Of a stretch of DNA of 64,000 bases, positions 26,701 to 38,800 are shown in pieces. Each line of letters opens with the position of its first letter. Within the stretch, counting starts at the first letter, position 1. The position numbers and the translations under genes were made by a program. This DNA is from Cranoglanis bouderius (Eukaryota; Chordata; Actinopteri; Siluriformes; Cranoglanididae), in the NCBI GenBank assembly GCA_023630585.1, contig CM042546.1:16962810-17026809 (forward strand), read 5' to 3'. The notes beneath the pieces were generated by a model. That model saw only the letters and a program-made list of their open reading frames with translations. It ran no database searches and was not told the origin of the DNA.

Positions 26701-29700
26701 TATCTGGGGCCAGTGGTGTAATGTAACGAAGTAATAATACTTTGTTACTGTACTTAAGTATTTTTTGGGAGAATCTGTACTTTACTTGAGTCTTTATATT
26801 TCTGTCAACTTTCACTTTTACTACACTACATTTCCTAAATAAAATGTATACTTTTACTCCGATACATTTCCCAAAGCATCTTCGTTACTACAAAATAAAG
26901 TTGGAAGAACACAAATCAGTGTACTTCAATGGTAATTTCTAATAGGCCTAGTAGACGGGCTCTGGAGAAACCGAGAGAGCGAGTGAGAGATGTGGTGAGA
27001 GTGACACACTTGTTGCTCAAACTGTGTACAGTACAATATTAAAGACGATCAGCCATATGGTGAGTTGTTTACTCTGAAAGTTTTGCAATTTGGCAAATTG
27101 AATGACATGTTGCCCCTGACAAAGCTGCTAGAGACTGAGCTCTTTGTGCCTTTCGAGAGCTTCAGCTTGAAGTCTTTGTTTTGTAGGCTCCATTTTTAAG
27201 GTGGTGTACATGCTTAAAAAGAATAAACTTTTTGTATTAACAGCATTTACTTATACTTTTACTTTCAATACTTAAGTACATTTAACATAAAAATATACTT
27301 TTCATACTTAAGTATAATAAATATCAGATACTTATACTCAAGTAATATTCTAAAAGGTGACTTTTACTTCTGCCGAAGTCATTTTCTGGTAAGATATCTG
27401 TACTTTTGCTCAGGTGTGGCTTTCAGGTACTTAATCCACCACTGTCTGTGACATTGCATTTGGACTGGCAAACTGGGATGGTGGTCCTCTCTATTTGGAG
27501 AAGCAGTATTGTGGCATTGTGAGATCCACCTCGCCAGCGGGTACCAGGAACTGTATACAGTCTCGGGCTTCGTGGATTTCCTGATCCGTGAATATGGGAG
27601 CGCGGAATTTGAGCCGGACCTCAACGTATTTCTGAACAAAGTTCACCTGCCCGATCAGCTTAGCCAGTCGTTCCTGGAATACTATGAGAGGAAGCAGGCA
27701 TATGTGGCGGCCTGCACCTCTCAGCCCCAGTTTCAGGAGTGTGCAACCGAGGGCTGCACCCAACCAGCCATTCTCCAGTGCCCCACCTGCAGGAAACAGG
27801 AAGGAAGGAGCAGCTACTTCTGCTCACAAACCTGTTTTAAGGGCAGCTGGTGAGCACACAAACGGCTCCACAGGCGGACAACCTCCAGCCCCAAACTCCA
27901 GCCGGAGACCCAGCAGAAGGTCTCCACAGCGGAGCTGCTCAAGGAGGTTCACGTGGCAACCTCCAGCCCCGAGCTCCAGCAGGAGGCCCAGCAGGAGGTC
28001 TTCTCAAGGGAGCTGCTCAAGGAGGTTCACGTGGCGACCTCTAGCCCCGAGCTCCAGTTGGAGGCCCAGCAGAAGGTCTCCACAGCGGAGCTGCTCAAGG
28101 AGGTTAACGTGGCGACCTCCAGCCCCGAGCTCCAGCCGGAGGCCCAGCAGAAGGTCTCCACAAGGGAGCTGCCCCTGGAGGTAAACGTGGCGACCTCCAG
28201 CCCCGAGCTCCAGCAGGAGGCCCAGCAGGAGGTCTCCTCAGAGGAGCTGCCTCTGGAGGTTAACAAGGCGACATCCAGCCCTGAGCTCCAGCAGGAGGCC
28301 CAGCAGGAGGTCTTCTCAAGGGAGCTGCTCAAGGAGGTTCACGTGGCGACCCCTAGCCCCGAGCTCCAGCCGGAGGCCCAGCAGAAGGTCTCCACAGCGG
28401 AGCTGCTCAGGGAGGTTAACGTGGCGACCTCCAGCCCCAAGCTCCAGTTGGAGGCCCAGCAGAAGGTCTCCACAAGGGAGATGCTCAAGGAGGTTAACAA
28501 GGCGACCTCCAGCCCCGACAAGCAGCAGTCAGAGGTTCGAGAAGTAACCTCCACTCCTGCCCTGTCCATGTCTGAGGTCCATGGGATGACCTCTTCTCAA
28601 GCTAGTCCATGTCCAGGTTCCTGCCCTAATCCAAGTCCATGTCCAGGTTCCTGCTCTAATCCCAGTCCATGTCCAAGTCCAAGTCCAGGTTCCGACCCTG
28701 TTCCTAGCCCAGTTCCTAGTTCATTTCCAAGTCCAGTTCCTGATTTCGTAACTAGCTACATAGGTTTAGTTTCTGGATATGTGTTTGCTCTCCTTCTCAG
28801 TTCAGAGGCTGATTTGACTCCCAGCTCCGCTTCCAACCCAGCTCACTCCTCTGTCTCCTCCTCTGTCTCCAACCCAGCTCACTCCTCTGTCTCCTCCTCT
28901 GTCTCCAGCCCTGTCTCCAATTTAATTTCCAATGCTGTTTCCAACCAAGTTTTTGATTTTGTCTATGGTTTTCGGTCTAACCGAGTTCTCTGTTCTGTTA
29001 CCAAGTCTCTCTCGAAGTCTGTTTCCAAGTCTCTCTCGAAGTCTGTTGCCAAGTCTCTCTCGAAGTCCTTCTCTAAGTCTGTTTCCAAGTCCTTCTCTAA
29101 GTCTGTTTCCAAGTCCTTCTCTAAGTCTGTTTCCAAGTCTGTCTCTGATCCAGGTGCCAAAGCTGTTTCTGATCCGGGTGCCAAAGCTGATTCCGATTCA
29201 GGTGCGAGAGCTGATTCCGATCCTGGTTCCAGAGCTGACTCCAATCCTGCTTCCAGGTCAAGCTCCAGGTCAAGCTCCAGGTCAAGCACCAGGTCACGCG
29301 CAGCTACGAGATCCATGCCCAGCACCAGGTCACGTGCAGCTCCAAGATCCAGGCCCAGCACAAGGTCAAGCATCACTCCGAGCTCCAAGTCAAGCACCAG
29401 GTCAAGCATCACTCCAAGTTCTCGACCAGGTTCTCGACCAGGTTCTCGACCAAGTTCGAAGGGACAGCCCAACACACTCTGCTCTGGCCTCAGGACACTG
29501 GACATCGCCAGCCTTGGGTCCTGGGGGGCAGATGTTATGATCCTGCCCAGGGGCCCGGGTCCGCCAGAACGGTCAGAACTTCGGGAGAAGCGCCTTTGGG
29601 GGGGGGCTCTGTTAGAAGTTTCCCCTCGTTCTCCGAGTCGCTCGAGCGGTGGACTCGAACACTTCCGCATTCCACTGCGCGCTTTCCAGCGCTATTCAAA

Positions 29701-32700
29701 AACTCTCCAATAGACATTCCATTCATAAAGACTCTCGTGTTGTTTACCTATGCCATGTGCGTTTTGTTTTCATTCACGTCATGTCTCCGCCTCCTGTGTT
29801 TCCCCATGTGTGTTTGTTATTGTATTGCATCATGTCTCTGCCCCATTTCCTCATTGGTTCTCTGTCTAATGTGATTATCATGTCCAGGTGTCTTTGATTG
29901 TGGGTATTATTTGGTGTGTGTTTAAAAAACCCTGTTTGTGTCCGCTTCAACGCGGAGTATTTAGTTTAGTTTGTCTTAGTATAAGTTTGCCATTGTTAAT
30001 CATAGTCTTGGTTTTTCATAGTATTGTTATTCATAGTTCAGTTTGTTAGAATTTAGATGTGTTTAACCGTGCGCTTTGTTCCGGTGTTTCCCAGATCACT
30101 AATCTTGTTTACTACAGCCTGGATTACAGTTTGTTTTGCTCATAGTATGGATTCTTTTGTTTATAATAAACTCTTCTACATTTACTGACGTCTCCCCAGC
30201 GCATCCTGACTCTCTCTTCCGACCAACACGTCTGTGTTTCGTAACACAGTGTGACCAGTTTTTATTTATTTTATAGAGGAAAATGCAAAATGCCATTGAA
30301 TGCTGTGTTTTTTATCTCCCCTTTATTTTGCTTGAATAATGAAGCCATTGTAAACTGCTTTAAATATGAACGATCTATAAGATTATACTAACCCCATTTC
30401 CATAAAAGTTGAGATTTTTCTAAAATGCAATAAAAACAAAAAGAAAATATATTCAATGTTTTCACTGACCAACTTAATTGCATTTTGTAAATATACACAA
30501 ATTTACAATTTGATGCCAGTATTTAAAGGATGTGTCACGTAACCAGAAGTGCATACGGATGCAAATGCAGTTAAAGACTTTTAGGGGAAACAGAAACAGC
30601 TGTTTACAATGATGATACATAAGGGAAACAACCAATCACAAGACAAGGGCGGAGACAGAACATAAACCAAAACACACATGGAAACAAAACATGATAACCC
30701 AGAAGCACGCACTGTCTCGCTTCGGGCAGTTCAGTTGTGCTGCTCGCTCCAGCGCAAGGGGAAATCTCTGACAGATTGTTGTTACAGTTCAAGCTCAAAC
30801 ACCTTTTTTTATTGTTTAAAAGTTGGTTTCAAAATAAATTCCATGCACAGACATCCTGCATCTCAGCATTTTGTGACAGCAGAATTACGATGGATAAAAT
30901 AAGCATTTCAGAAGATGCCAAGCAATCATTCTGAGCAGTAGCATCAAGCAATATAGATCAGTATTGGAACAAGTCAGTCCAAAAACTCACCCAGGATGCA
31001 CCATAATTAAAGTATTGTGTATGCTTCCCCAATTCCACTTTCTTTACCCCTCCGTCTATGGGAAGACCACTATGATCTACTGAGCCCACTCCTTCGATAC
31101 AACCTCCACATTATTTATAGCCTAGCACAATATTTGACACCCACCTGACATTACCTGATTGATATGATGGCACCTAAAACATGCTGTTTTTTTTTTTTAA
31201 AAAAAAGGGTGATCTTTGTATTCTGCTCAGCAAGCAGGTGCTGAAAGCTCAGATGCCATGAAAATAGCAAAGCTCATCTCCCTGCTGACTGAGAAGGAGC
31301 TGAATTGAGAACGGTCTATCTGTAAATGTCATGGTTAGAGAACATACTCTTATAATTTCTTCATGTTTCTATTCCGGTCTGTTTATATGCATCACCCGAT
31401 GGTGAGAAAAGCAGGGCTCAAGCCACTACAGTTATATACAGAACATTGTTCCGCAGCTGATGGAACAAACAATAAATACATTTCTTTGCCAGTCTCCAAA
31501 GGCTCTGCCACACCAACCTTGGCCATCCTGACTCCTGACATTTCATCCTACCCGTCAGATTGTCCTACCAGGGCTTACTGCACATGCGCACATCAATATT
31601 GCGTCATTTTTGTCACGCTGACCAACACGCCCATAATTTTTTACTACTTGTGCATGGATTTCTTCCTGTAAGGCAATTTTTTGACTATTTATGTTAATTT
31701 TTATTATACCGAGACAGCTAGCAGTAATGAGAACTGTTTATGGTCACATTCTTACGAAGCCAGCTAGCACCAGTGTTCATCTTTGTTAGCATTTTCCATG
31801 GAAAAGTTAGGCTAGATATGGGGCATGCATCACTGTTTACTGAACCAATTCAAAATGGCTTACTTGTTTATTTTATACTCGTAGGACTCGTAGGGTATTT
31901 TGCACTGTAAAATCATCCTACCATTGCCTAATAAGAATCTTCAGCAAAGTTACACTGAATAATTTTACGTAGTCACAGACGCGAAGCAGAAACCCGCAGT
32001 AGGATTTTTCGATGTGGTAGGATGGATCGATAGATATAGCTATAATTTTGCGCTACGGTAGGAAAATCTGACAAGGTAGGACAGATCGACCGAACACCGG
32101 TCCCAAGCCCGGATAAAATGGGAGGGTTACATCAAGAAGGACATCCGGCGTAAAACCTGTGCCAAATCAAATATGCGGATCAGTGATCCGCTGTGGCCGG
32201 AGCATCCAGAAGAACAACAACAAATGTTATTTTTTTGGTTTTATTTTGTTTACATTTCTTATAATTTTGCCTTTTTGTATGTATAAAGGGAACTTTGTGC
32301 TTTGCAGTAGTGCCAATTTTCCCGTCTTTTTTGTCAAAAGATAAAAAAGAAACTAAAAAAAAAAAAACCTGTTCATAGCCGTTATAATGTAAGTGATAAT
32401 ATAACTAACATGTTTGCTTTGAATATAAATAGAAACATATAAAGTATGAAGTGTCATTCTTTATTTCAGAAACTGCCGATCTCCTGGCATTTTCATGCAT
32501 AACAGCCTATAGAGTTTACACAAAATCTAGTGAAATAGAAAAAGCATCCAGGCAACAGGAGTCCTGTGAGAGATCAAAGGAAAATGGCCAGACTGTTTTG
32601 AATTGACAGGAAGTCTACAATAACTCAAGTAACAGTTTTTCTACCGTGGTGAACAGAAAAGCATCTCAGAATGCATATCACATTGAACCTCAAGGTGCAT

Positions 32701-32831
32701 GGAACAGGAAGCTGAGGCTACAGTGGGCTCAGGCTCACCGAAAATGGACTCACAATTGGGAAAACATCACCTGTTTTTTTTTCTTTTCTTTTTTTTTCTT
32801 CCAAAATTTGCATGAATGAGCAGGTGTACAA

Positions 32832-32862
<31 letters not shown>

Positions 32863-35800
32863 GTCCATGTCTCCTCAAATGTAAGAAGCTGATTAAGGAA
32901 AACTGGCATTGTTTGCAACAGCTTTTACCAGGAACTAAATATTCTTTCATGAGACAGCATTTCATAAACTGCTCATTAATTTCATCATTACAAAGAGTGT
33001 GTGGGGAAGCATACCAGTCTCCTGTGTCACGCCCAATTAGCATCCCATGGTGCTAATCCCATTAGAATTGTTGAATTCGTTAATGGGGGAACTAATGGGC
33101 ATGCTATCAGGGGACATTAATTGGGCATGACACCACTTTTAGTTATAATTATCAAACTACCCCCAACAAACTGTGTTAATAAATGCAAAACTAGTGAGAT
33201 TTCGGTGGTGGTGAATATTAGTTAGGGGAGATCTGCAGTAGTCTTGTTGGTACTGGTGCAGAGATCAACTTTCATGATGGCTTTTATCATCAGAGTGGCT
33301 AGTGATGGTGAGGTGGCATTGCACTGTGACATAATTAGCATGTCTTACTTGTGACTGCAGGTAACAAGTTAATTGGTCTACGATTCAAACACGGTTTTAG
33401 TTTGAAATTTCAATGGAGGGATAAAAAGTTGCATGGGATCAAAAATAATTAGTTCCCTCTTTTAAAAAAAAAAGCATATTGGTTTAGAATTAAATGTTTG
33501 TCATGTTACTGTTTATTTATTTATTGTTCTTTTAATGGCGTGTCAGCATCAATGGCTATTTTCACGGCAAGATCAAGGTAGGTAAAACAGGATATTAAGT
33601 AAATTCTTAAAGTATAACAACGAAAAATTTTTACAACATTTCAACAGTGTCAACAACAACAGCTATATACGGTCCTTCCCTTTAATATTTGATAAGAAGT
33701 CTAGGATTTTTCCTGGTGAAACATTTTGGAAGACTTCTAATAGAATTGGTGTCTAGCATTGTTAAGAGTAGGACAGTCCAGTAATATATGCTTAACTGTC
33801 GTTCTTGTTTTACACTAATTACATGTTGGTGGTTCTTCTCCATTCAGTAGGAACGTATGTGTGAGTCTTGAGTGTCCAATACGGCATGTTATGTATACGG
33901 TCTGATCGTGTCTGGATTCAAAAGGGAAATGAGGGAAGTGTCTTTCATTTATAGCAGGGTTGATTTCATGTAGTTTGTTATGAATGCACCGGTCCCATTC
34001 CATATGCCACTTTTTTGAGACGTACGAGTTTATTATTGGTTTGAGATCTGATGGTGCGATTTGACAATCTGTACTTCTCAGTTTGAGGGCTTCCCTAGCA
34101 GCCTTTACATTTACATTTACATTTATAGCATTTGGCAGACGCCCTTATCCAGAGCGACGTACAAGAGTGCTTTAAATTCTCCATCAATGAATATTTCATT
34201 TCTGGTTCGTACGATTAGCAGCAATGTCGGCAATGTCGGCTTGAAATGTTACTGTTCCTTTCCATATTGTGTCATTGGTGCAGTGTTATTAGCACCAGTT
34301 AATAATTCCACAATTCATATATAAAAAGTCAGAATTACAATAAAAATACATTTGAAACAAACACAGAAAATTTAAGGAAGATTAGTTTGTACTAAATAAA
34401 ATCTGATTTTGTAGCAATAATATTTTGAGTCAGCATCAGATATCAGATAGGGCAACTAGAAGGGCTTTCAGCTTTGTAAGCAGTGAGGTCTGGCAGTGTT
34501 ATATAATGTTTGTATAATATTTGTACATGTACATGTAAAGTGAACTGTATCCTACCTGAGGGTCAAAGAGGAAGTAGGGTCGGCCATTGCGCATTTGCAG
34601 AGCCACAAATTCTTCTTGCTCTCCAGGGGAAAGAGCACAAAGGATCAGTCCTTCTTCCATCCGTGTGCGGAAACTCAGTTGAACACCTGCATGGAGATAA
34701 CAATATGAAAAACATCTGATACAACTTTAATTAGATAGCTGAGGAGAATATAGGGGGGAGCATAGGGAGAATAACACTCACAAGACTGGACATTAGCATT
34801 CCAAGACTGGAAATCCAGACACAATGTTACCATCATGCTCTTTTTAACAATCAAACAGGCTCTAAAACATTTAATAATGCTGTTACACGAATAACATCTT
34901 CAATCATGTTAATCAGCCTGGGACTCAACATCGTGTTGTGTTGCGTGTGTTGTGTGTGCATGTATGGAAACTGGGGATGGCTGAGGAACTGCTTATGCAA
35001 AACTTGTAGGCTCAGCACAGTCAATCTCTTGTGTGATCAGCTTTTTTTTTTTTTTTTGGACATGCTCTTCACATCCATCAGCACGACGGACCTATTCCTG
35101 AAGGAAAGGCACAAGGGCGGTCTCTGAGGTCTGTGTTCTGACAGGTCTGTTTACAAGAGCAGTGGTCAGTGGTCTCCCGGAGCCAAGCGATAAAGAATGA
35201 GATTCACTTTAGAGGGTCTCAAGACAAGAGCCCGTACATAGGAAGATGTGTGTCAGCAGTTCGTGGAGTGTTTGGAGTAGTTCATACATTCAAGCTATCA
35301 GAGAAAAAAAAAAAAACTTGAAAACTCACAAAAATGTAAATCAGCAGAATTGGAGCTGAGAAGAATGTTGTTTTATATACATTTACCAAAAGTTAAAGAA
35401 AAAAAAAATGTTGTTTTATAAGATGTTACCAATCTTGATTAAAATACTGTTTAAGTAGAAAAATGCAAAGCAACTGTTAATGCACAACACTGCTTAATTG
35501 TTCTAGCAATTTTATATGTTGTATTTACCTGCATTAAGCAGATTCCGATTCTTATTCAGATTGCTTTACAGAAGAACTTTGTCTCGAAAAATCCTAATTC
35601 TGGTTCGTTAGGTGAGGATATACTCTTAGTGTATAATGTCTATGTCCTTTCTGCAAGTACTTCCGAATCAAACACAATCTGAAAATACTTTGCTTAACAA
35701 CACAGCATAATATTTAATCAATTTGTTCAATAATGTTGCTTTAATAGATAAATCTAGATGGCAACATTTAAAAGCTCTATACAAAGACAAATAAACTGAA

Positions 35801-38800
35801 CTGAATATGTGTAGTGGCCAGGGAAATCCTGTCGGACATTTAAAAGTTATTTGGCCTTAATGTCAGAGGCATGATGGCTTAATAGTTAGAACGTTTGCCT
35901 CACACCTCTGCGGTTGGGGGTTCGAATCCAGCCTCTGCCCTGTGTGTGTGTGGAGTTTGCATGTTCTCCCTGTGTTTCGGGGGGGGGCGGATACTCTGGT
36001 TTTCTTCTCCAGTCCAAAGACATGCATTGTAGGCTGACAGGTATTGCCAAATTGTCTGTAGTGTGGTGAATGTGTGTGCGATTGTGCCCTGCGATGGGTT
36101 GGCACCCTGTCCAGGCTGTCCCCCAACACGTTTCCCCTGAGTTCCTTGGGATAGGCTCCAGGCTCCCCTACGACCCTGTGTAGGATAAGTGGTACAAAAA
36201 AATGGATGGATGGATGGCTTTAATGTCATTTTTTTCCATAAGCAGGGCTTTTCCTAGGTCAAAATGTGTCTGCATTGGTACCTAGCCAAACTATACACTC
36301 GATGTATTAATGCAAATGTTAACTACTGTATCTTTAAACAACACACCCAAAATGATGTACAATGTCATAGGCTTAGAATGTTAATATTTATTAACATTAA
36401 CATCATTCTGAAGCCAGGGATGTGTTTTCACCCACACTGGGTAAAAGCATTAAAATTTTTTTTAAATTTTTTTTTTTACTTTACTTAACATCTGGCTGAA
36501 TCCGCATCCGACCAATCAGAATAGTTTCATGTGTATGCAGCGAAGGAGCTTTTCAGTCTCGTGTATATAATGAGGGGTCCAATTAATCTGACATCAAACC
36601 CAAGAAAATGTCTCCTATTGGTTCACATCATTGTTTATGATTAGCCACGCAGCTTCTACTGTTGCTGCAGCTGCTATTAACAATAATGCAGAGATGTGCT
36701 ACGCTAAATCAATGGTGGAGGAGTGTTTAAACTTCGACTGAAACACTACATGTATTACACTAAAAGGGCAACAAATTTGTGCATTTTAATTTTCATGTGG
36801 CGGCCTGAAATATCATTGTGGCGGCCACTGTCAAATTTCCTGTGGAAGGAAAACACTGATAAGTAGATTAATTCATAAATGCAGCGGTACGAAGGGTGTC
36901 TTCGAGACATGAAAAAGAGAACACATTTCGTTTCACAGAAACATAGTAGTTTTCTGAACTATATCTTGTAGCAAATCCCAAAATTTGACCAGGTGAAGGG
37001 CTTCCTCAGGCCACCACACATATACTGAAACAACTGCACCAAACTGTTATTGTTCATATCATTTGTTTGTCCAACTTAATAAAACCAGAAGTCAAAAGAT
37101 GCATTTGAACAATTCCGACAATCTGTTGGAGGTCTGTATATGATAAGCATCAGTAACCAGTAAATTTTCCTAGAAACTCATTCCCGGGCCAAAAAACATA
37201 ATATCAACTATAAGTAGAACAAACAAGGCCATTTGGATTTAATCTGCTTAATACATAACCTGAATAACTTCAGTCATGTTAGCATTATTGCAGCATTAAT
37301 CAAGTTGTTGCGTATTAATGAGTTTTTAGCAAATGCTAATTACTGTCATAGATTCTGCAGCACCCCATTAAATATACAAATTACAGAATTAAAGAGCCAG
37401 AGCTTTTCATGATTAATCTTTAAATGGGGGGAAAAACTAATGATGTCTGTGCAAAGTTTCCCCTCAGATTTCACACAATGAGGCCGCGTGACAATAAATC
37501 AAATTATTTAAGGAAAATCATTTGTAATATTTCATATTTTGGGCTACAATTGCTTGTACTTTTCTCTGAGAAGAAAATTTACTGCTCTTGACCCCTTCAT
37601 AGACCTTCAGTGAAAACTTTTTTTTTTTTTAAAGTGTGTGCAGCCACTTAACATTCAGATTTGACAAAAAGATAAAGAAAGAAATGTGACACTTCAAAGG
37701 CAGCCGCAGCAGTTAATACACTTCATTACAAGTAAAATGAAAGAAAAATGAAATATATGAAGACTGGATTATTATGCATAAGACACAGTTTCTAGTTTGC
37801 ATCCTGGCTGAGAATCTTCAACGAAGCTCAAGACACTGCCCGCCATAACACATCAATGAGGATTAAGATGCAGATCAATCCTCTGCAATGATATTGCATT
37901 TTTAAAATCTTGTCCCCCACTTTGATTTGTTGGGAGTTGTGCACTGACAAAATCATTTAAGGCTCTAAATTAGATGACCATTGATTTTTGCTTAATGCGT
38001 TGCTTTGGCTAGATTTCAATATTACACCGAGTATTTTGTCCCTGAGCATGTTGTTTGTTCATTTCATTATGCTTCATTTCAGCCATTGAGCTCTTTGCTC
38101 ACATTTATCCAGTCACCAGCAAGCTCGATAAGAACAGGGAAATCTTTATGTTTTTCCTTATCCTGCTACTCAATACATTTTGCCCCATGACCGACGAAAG
38201 GGCTTCAGGAGTGCAGAGTGGACTGGCCTTGTTCCCAATCCATCGGTAAGCAATAGAGAACATCAACATGTGATTTTAAAGAGGCGAAGTGGCTAAAGAT
38301 ATGAGCCGACGGGAACATCGCCGCTGTTCTTCGGCTCCCTCATTAGTCTGCGGCCATTTATAACGCCAGCAGGCCCAAGGACGAGCTCTCCACTTTGACT
38401 GCAGTCATTGATCAATTAGAGAGTCAGCTGAACTCAACTCCAGGCTTGATTTATAAAGATTTATCCGTTTGTCATTATTTAAGAAAAAAAAAAACTGGAA
38501 ACTGCGGTGCTAAATGTTAATAAAGTTGGGGGGTTGGTGAGACTAAGGAAATGGCTATTCATTTCTTAAACTACAAGGTCATACAGGGTCATCCATTTCT
38601 GTGTTGGCTTCTTAAGGAAGCCATTTAGTGGATGGTCTGCATAATATCTAAGAGAAAAACATAAGCACATGCGACAGAGGAGACTCATGGTCATGTGCAG
38701 TGGCTGCTGAACAGAGCAGGAACGAATACAGATGATGTTCATTCATATAACTGAACAAAACAAAGCTTAGGGGCTTAGTGAATTGCAGAATGCTCTTAGT

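Larger units (their letters stand above)
27509..29609 (+). pseudogene. Gag-like ORF with METAP1-type zinc finger and repeats
   Basis: The frame is open over about 700 codons except for one TGA at 27851-27853. In order it has the end of a Gag core (TVSGFVDFLIREYGSAEFEP), a C6H2 zinc finger, and eight 26-residue repeats (27881-28504, pattern TSSPELQQEAQQEV..ELLKEV). These are followed by a Cys/Pro/Ser segment (PCPGSCPNPSPCPGS), Ser-rich SKSVSKS repeats and a Ser/Arg-rich tail (29246-29460). The repeats look like amphipathic helices joined by TSSP. The Gag assignment rests on the fuller copy B. Function, if any, is unknown. Confidence 0.75.
27500..30246 (+). mobile_element. gag-only Ty3/gypsy-like LTR retrotransposon, copy A (5' truncated)
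   Basis: A Gag-like ORF runs straight to a polypurine-type tract (ctttgggggggggctc) and then a TG...CA LTR of 637 bp. No protease, RT, RNase H or integrase lies between them. The 5' LTR and the Gag N-terminus are lost at a junction with a LINE remnant. It belongs to the same family as 58835-62974: homologous Gag core, 26-residue repeats and LTR wording. It lies antisense to ush2a within the exon h to i intron. Confidence 0.85.

Noticed and set aside
27684..28184. Alternative-frame ORF rich in Arg/Ser (SSRRPSRRSPQRSC)
   Set aside because: Frame-shifted reading of the 78-bp repeats. The main frame is conserved in copy B as SPELQPETQQ.
35900..36229. 109-residue minus-strand ORF
   Set aside because: It lies entirely within a SINE and its inverted copies elsewhere are not open.
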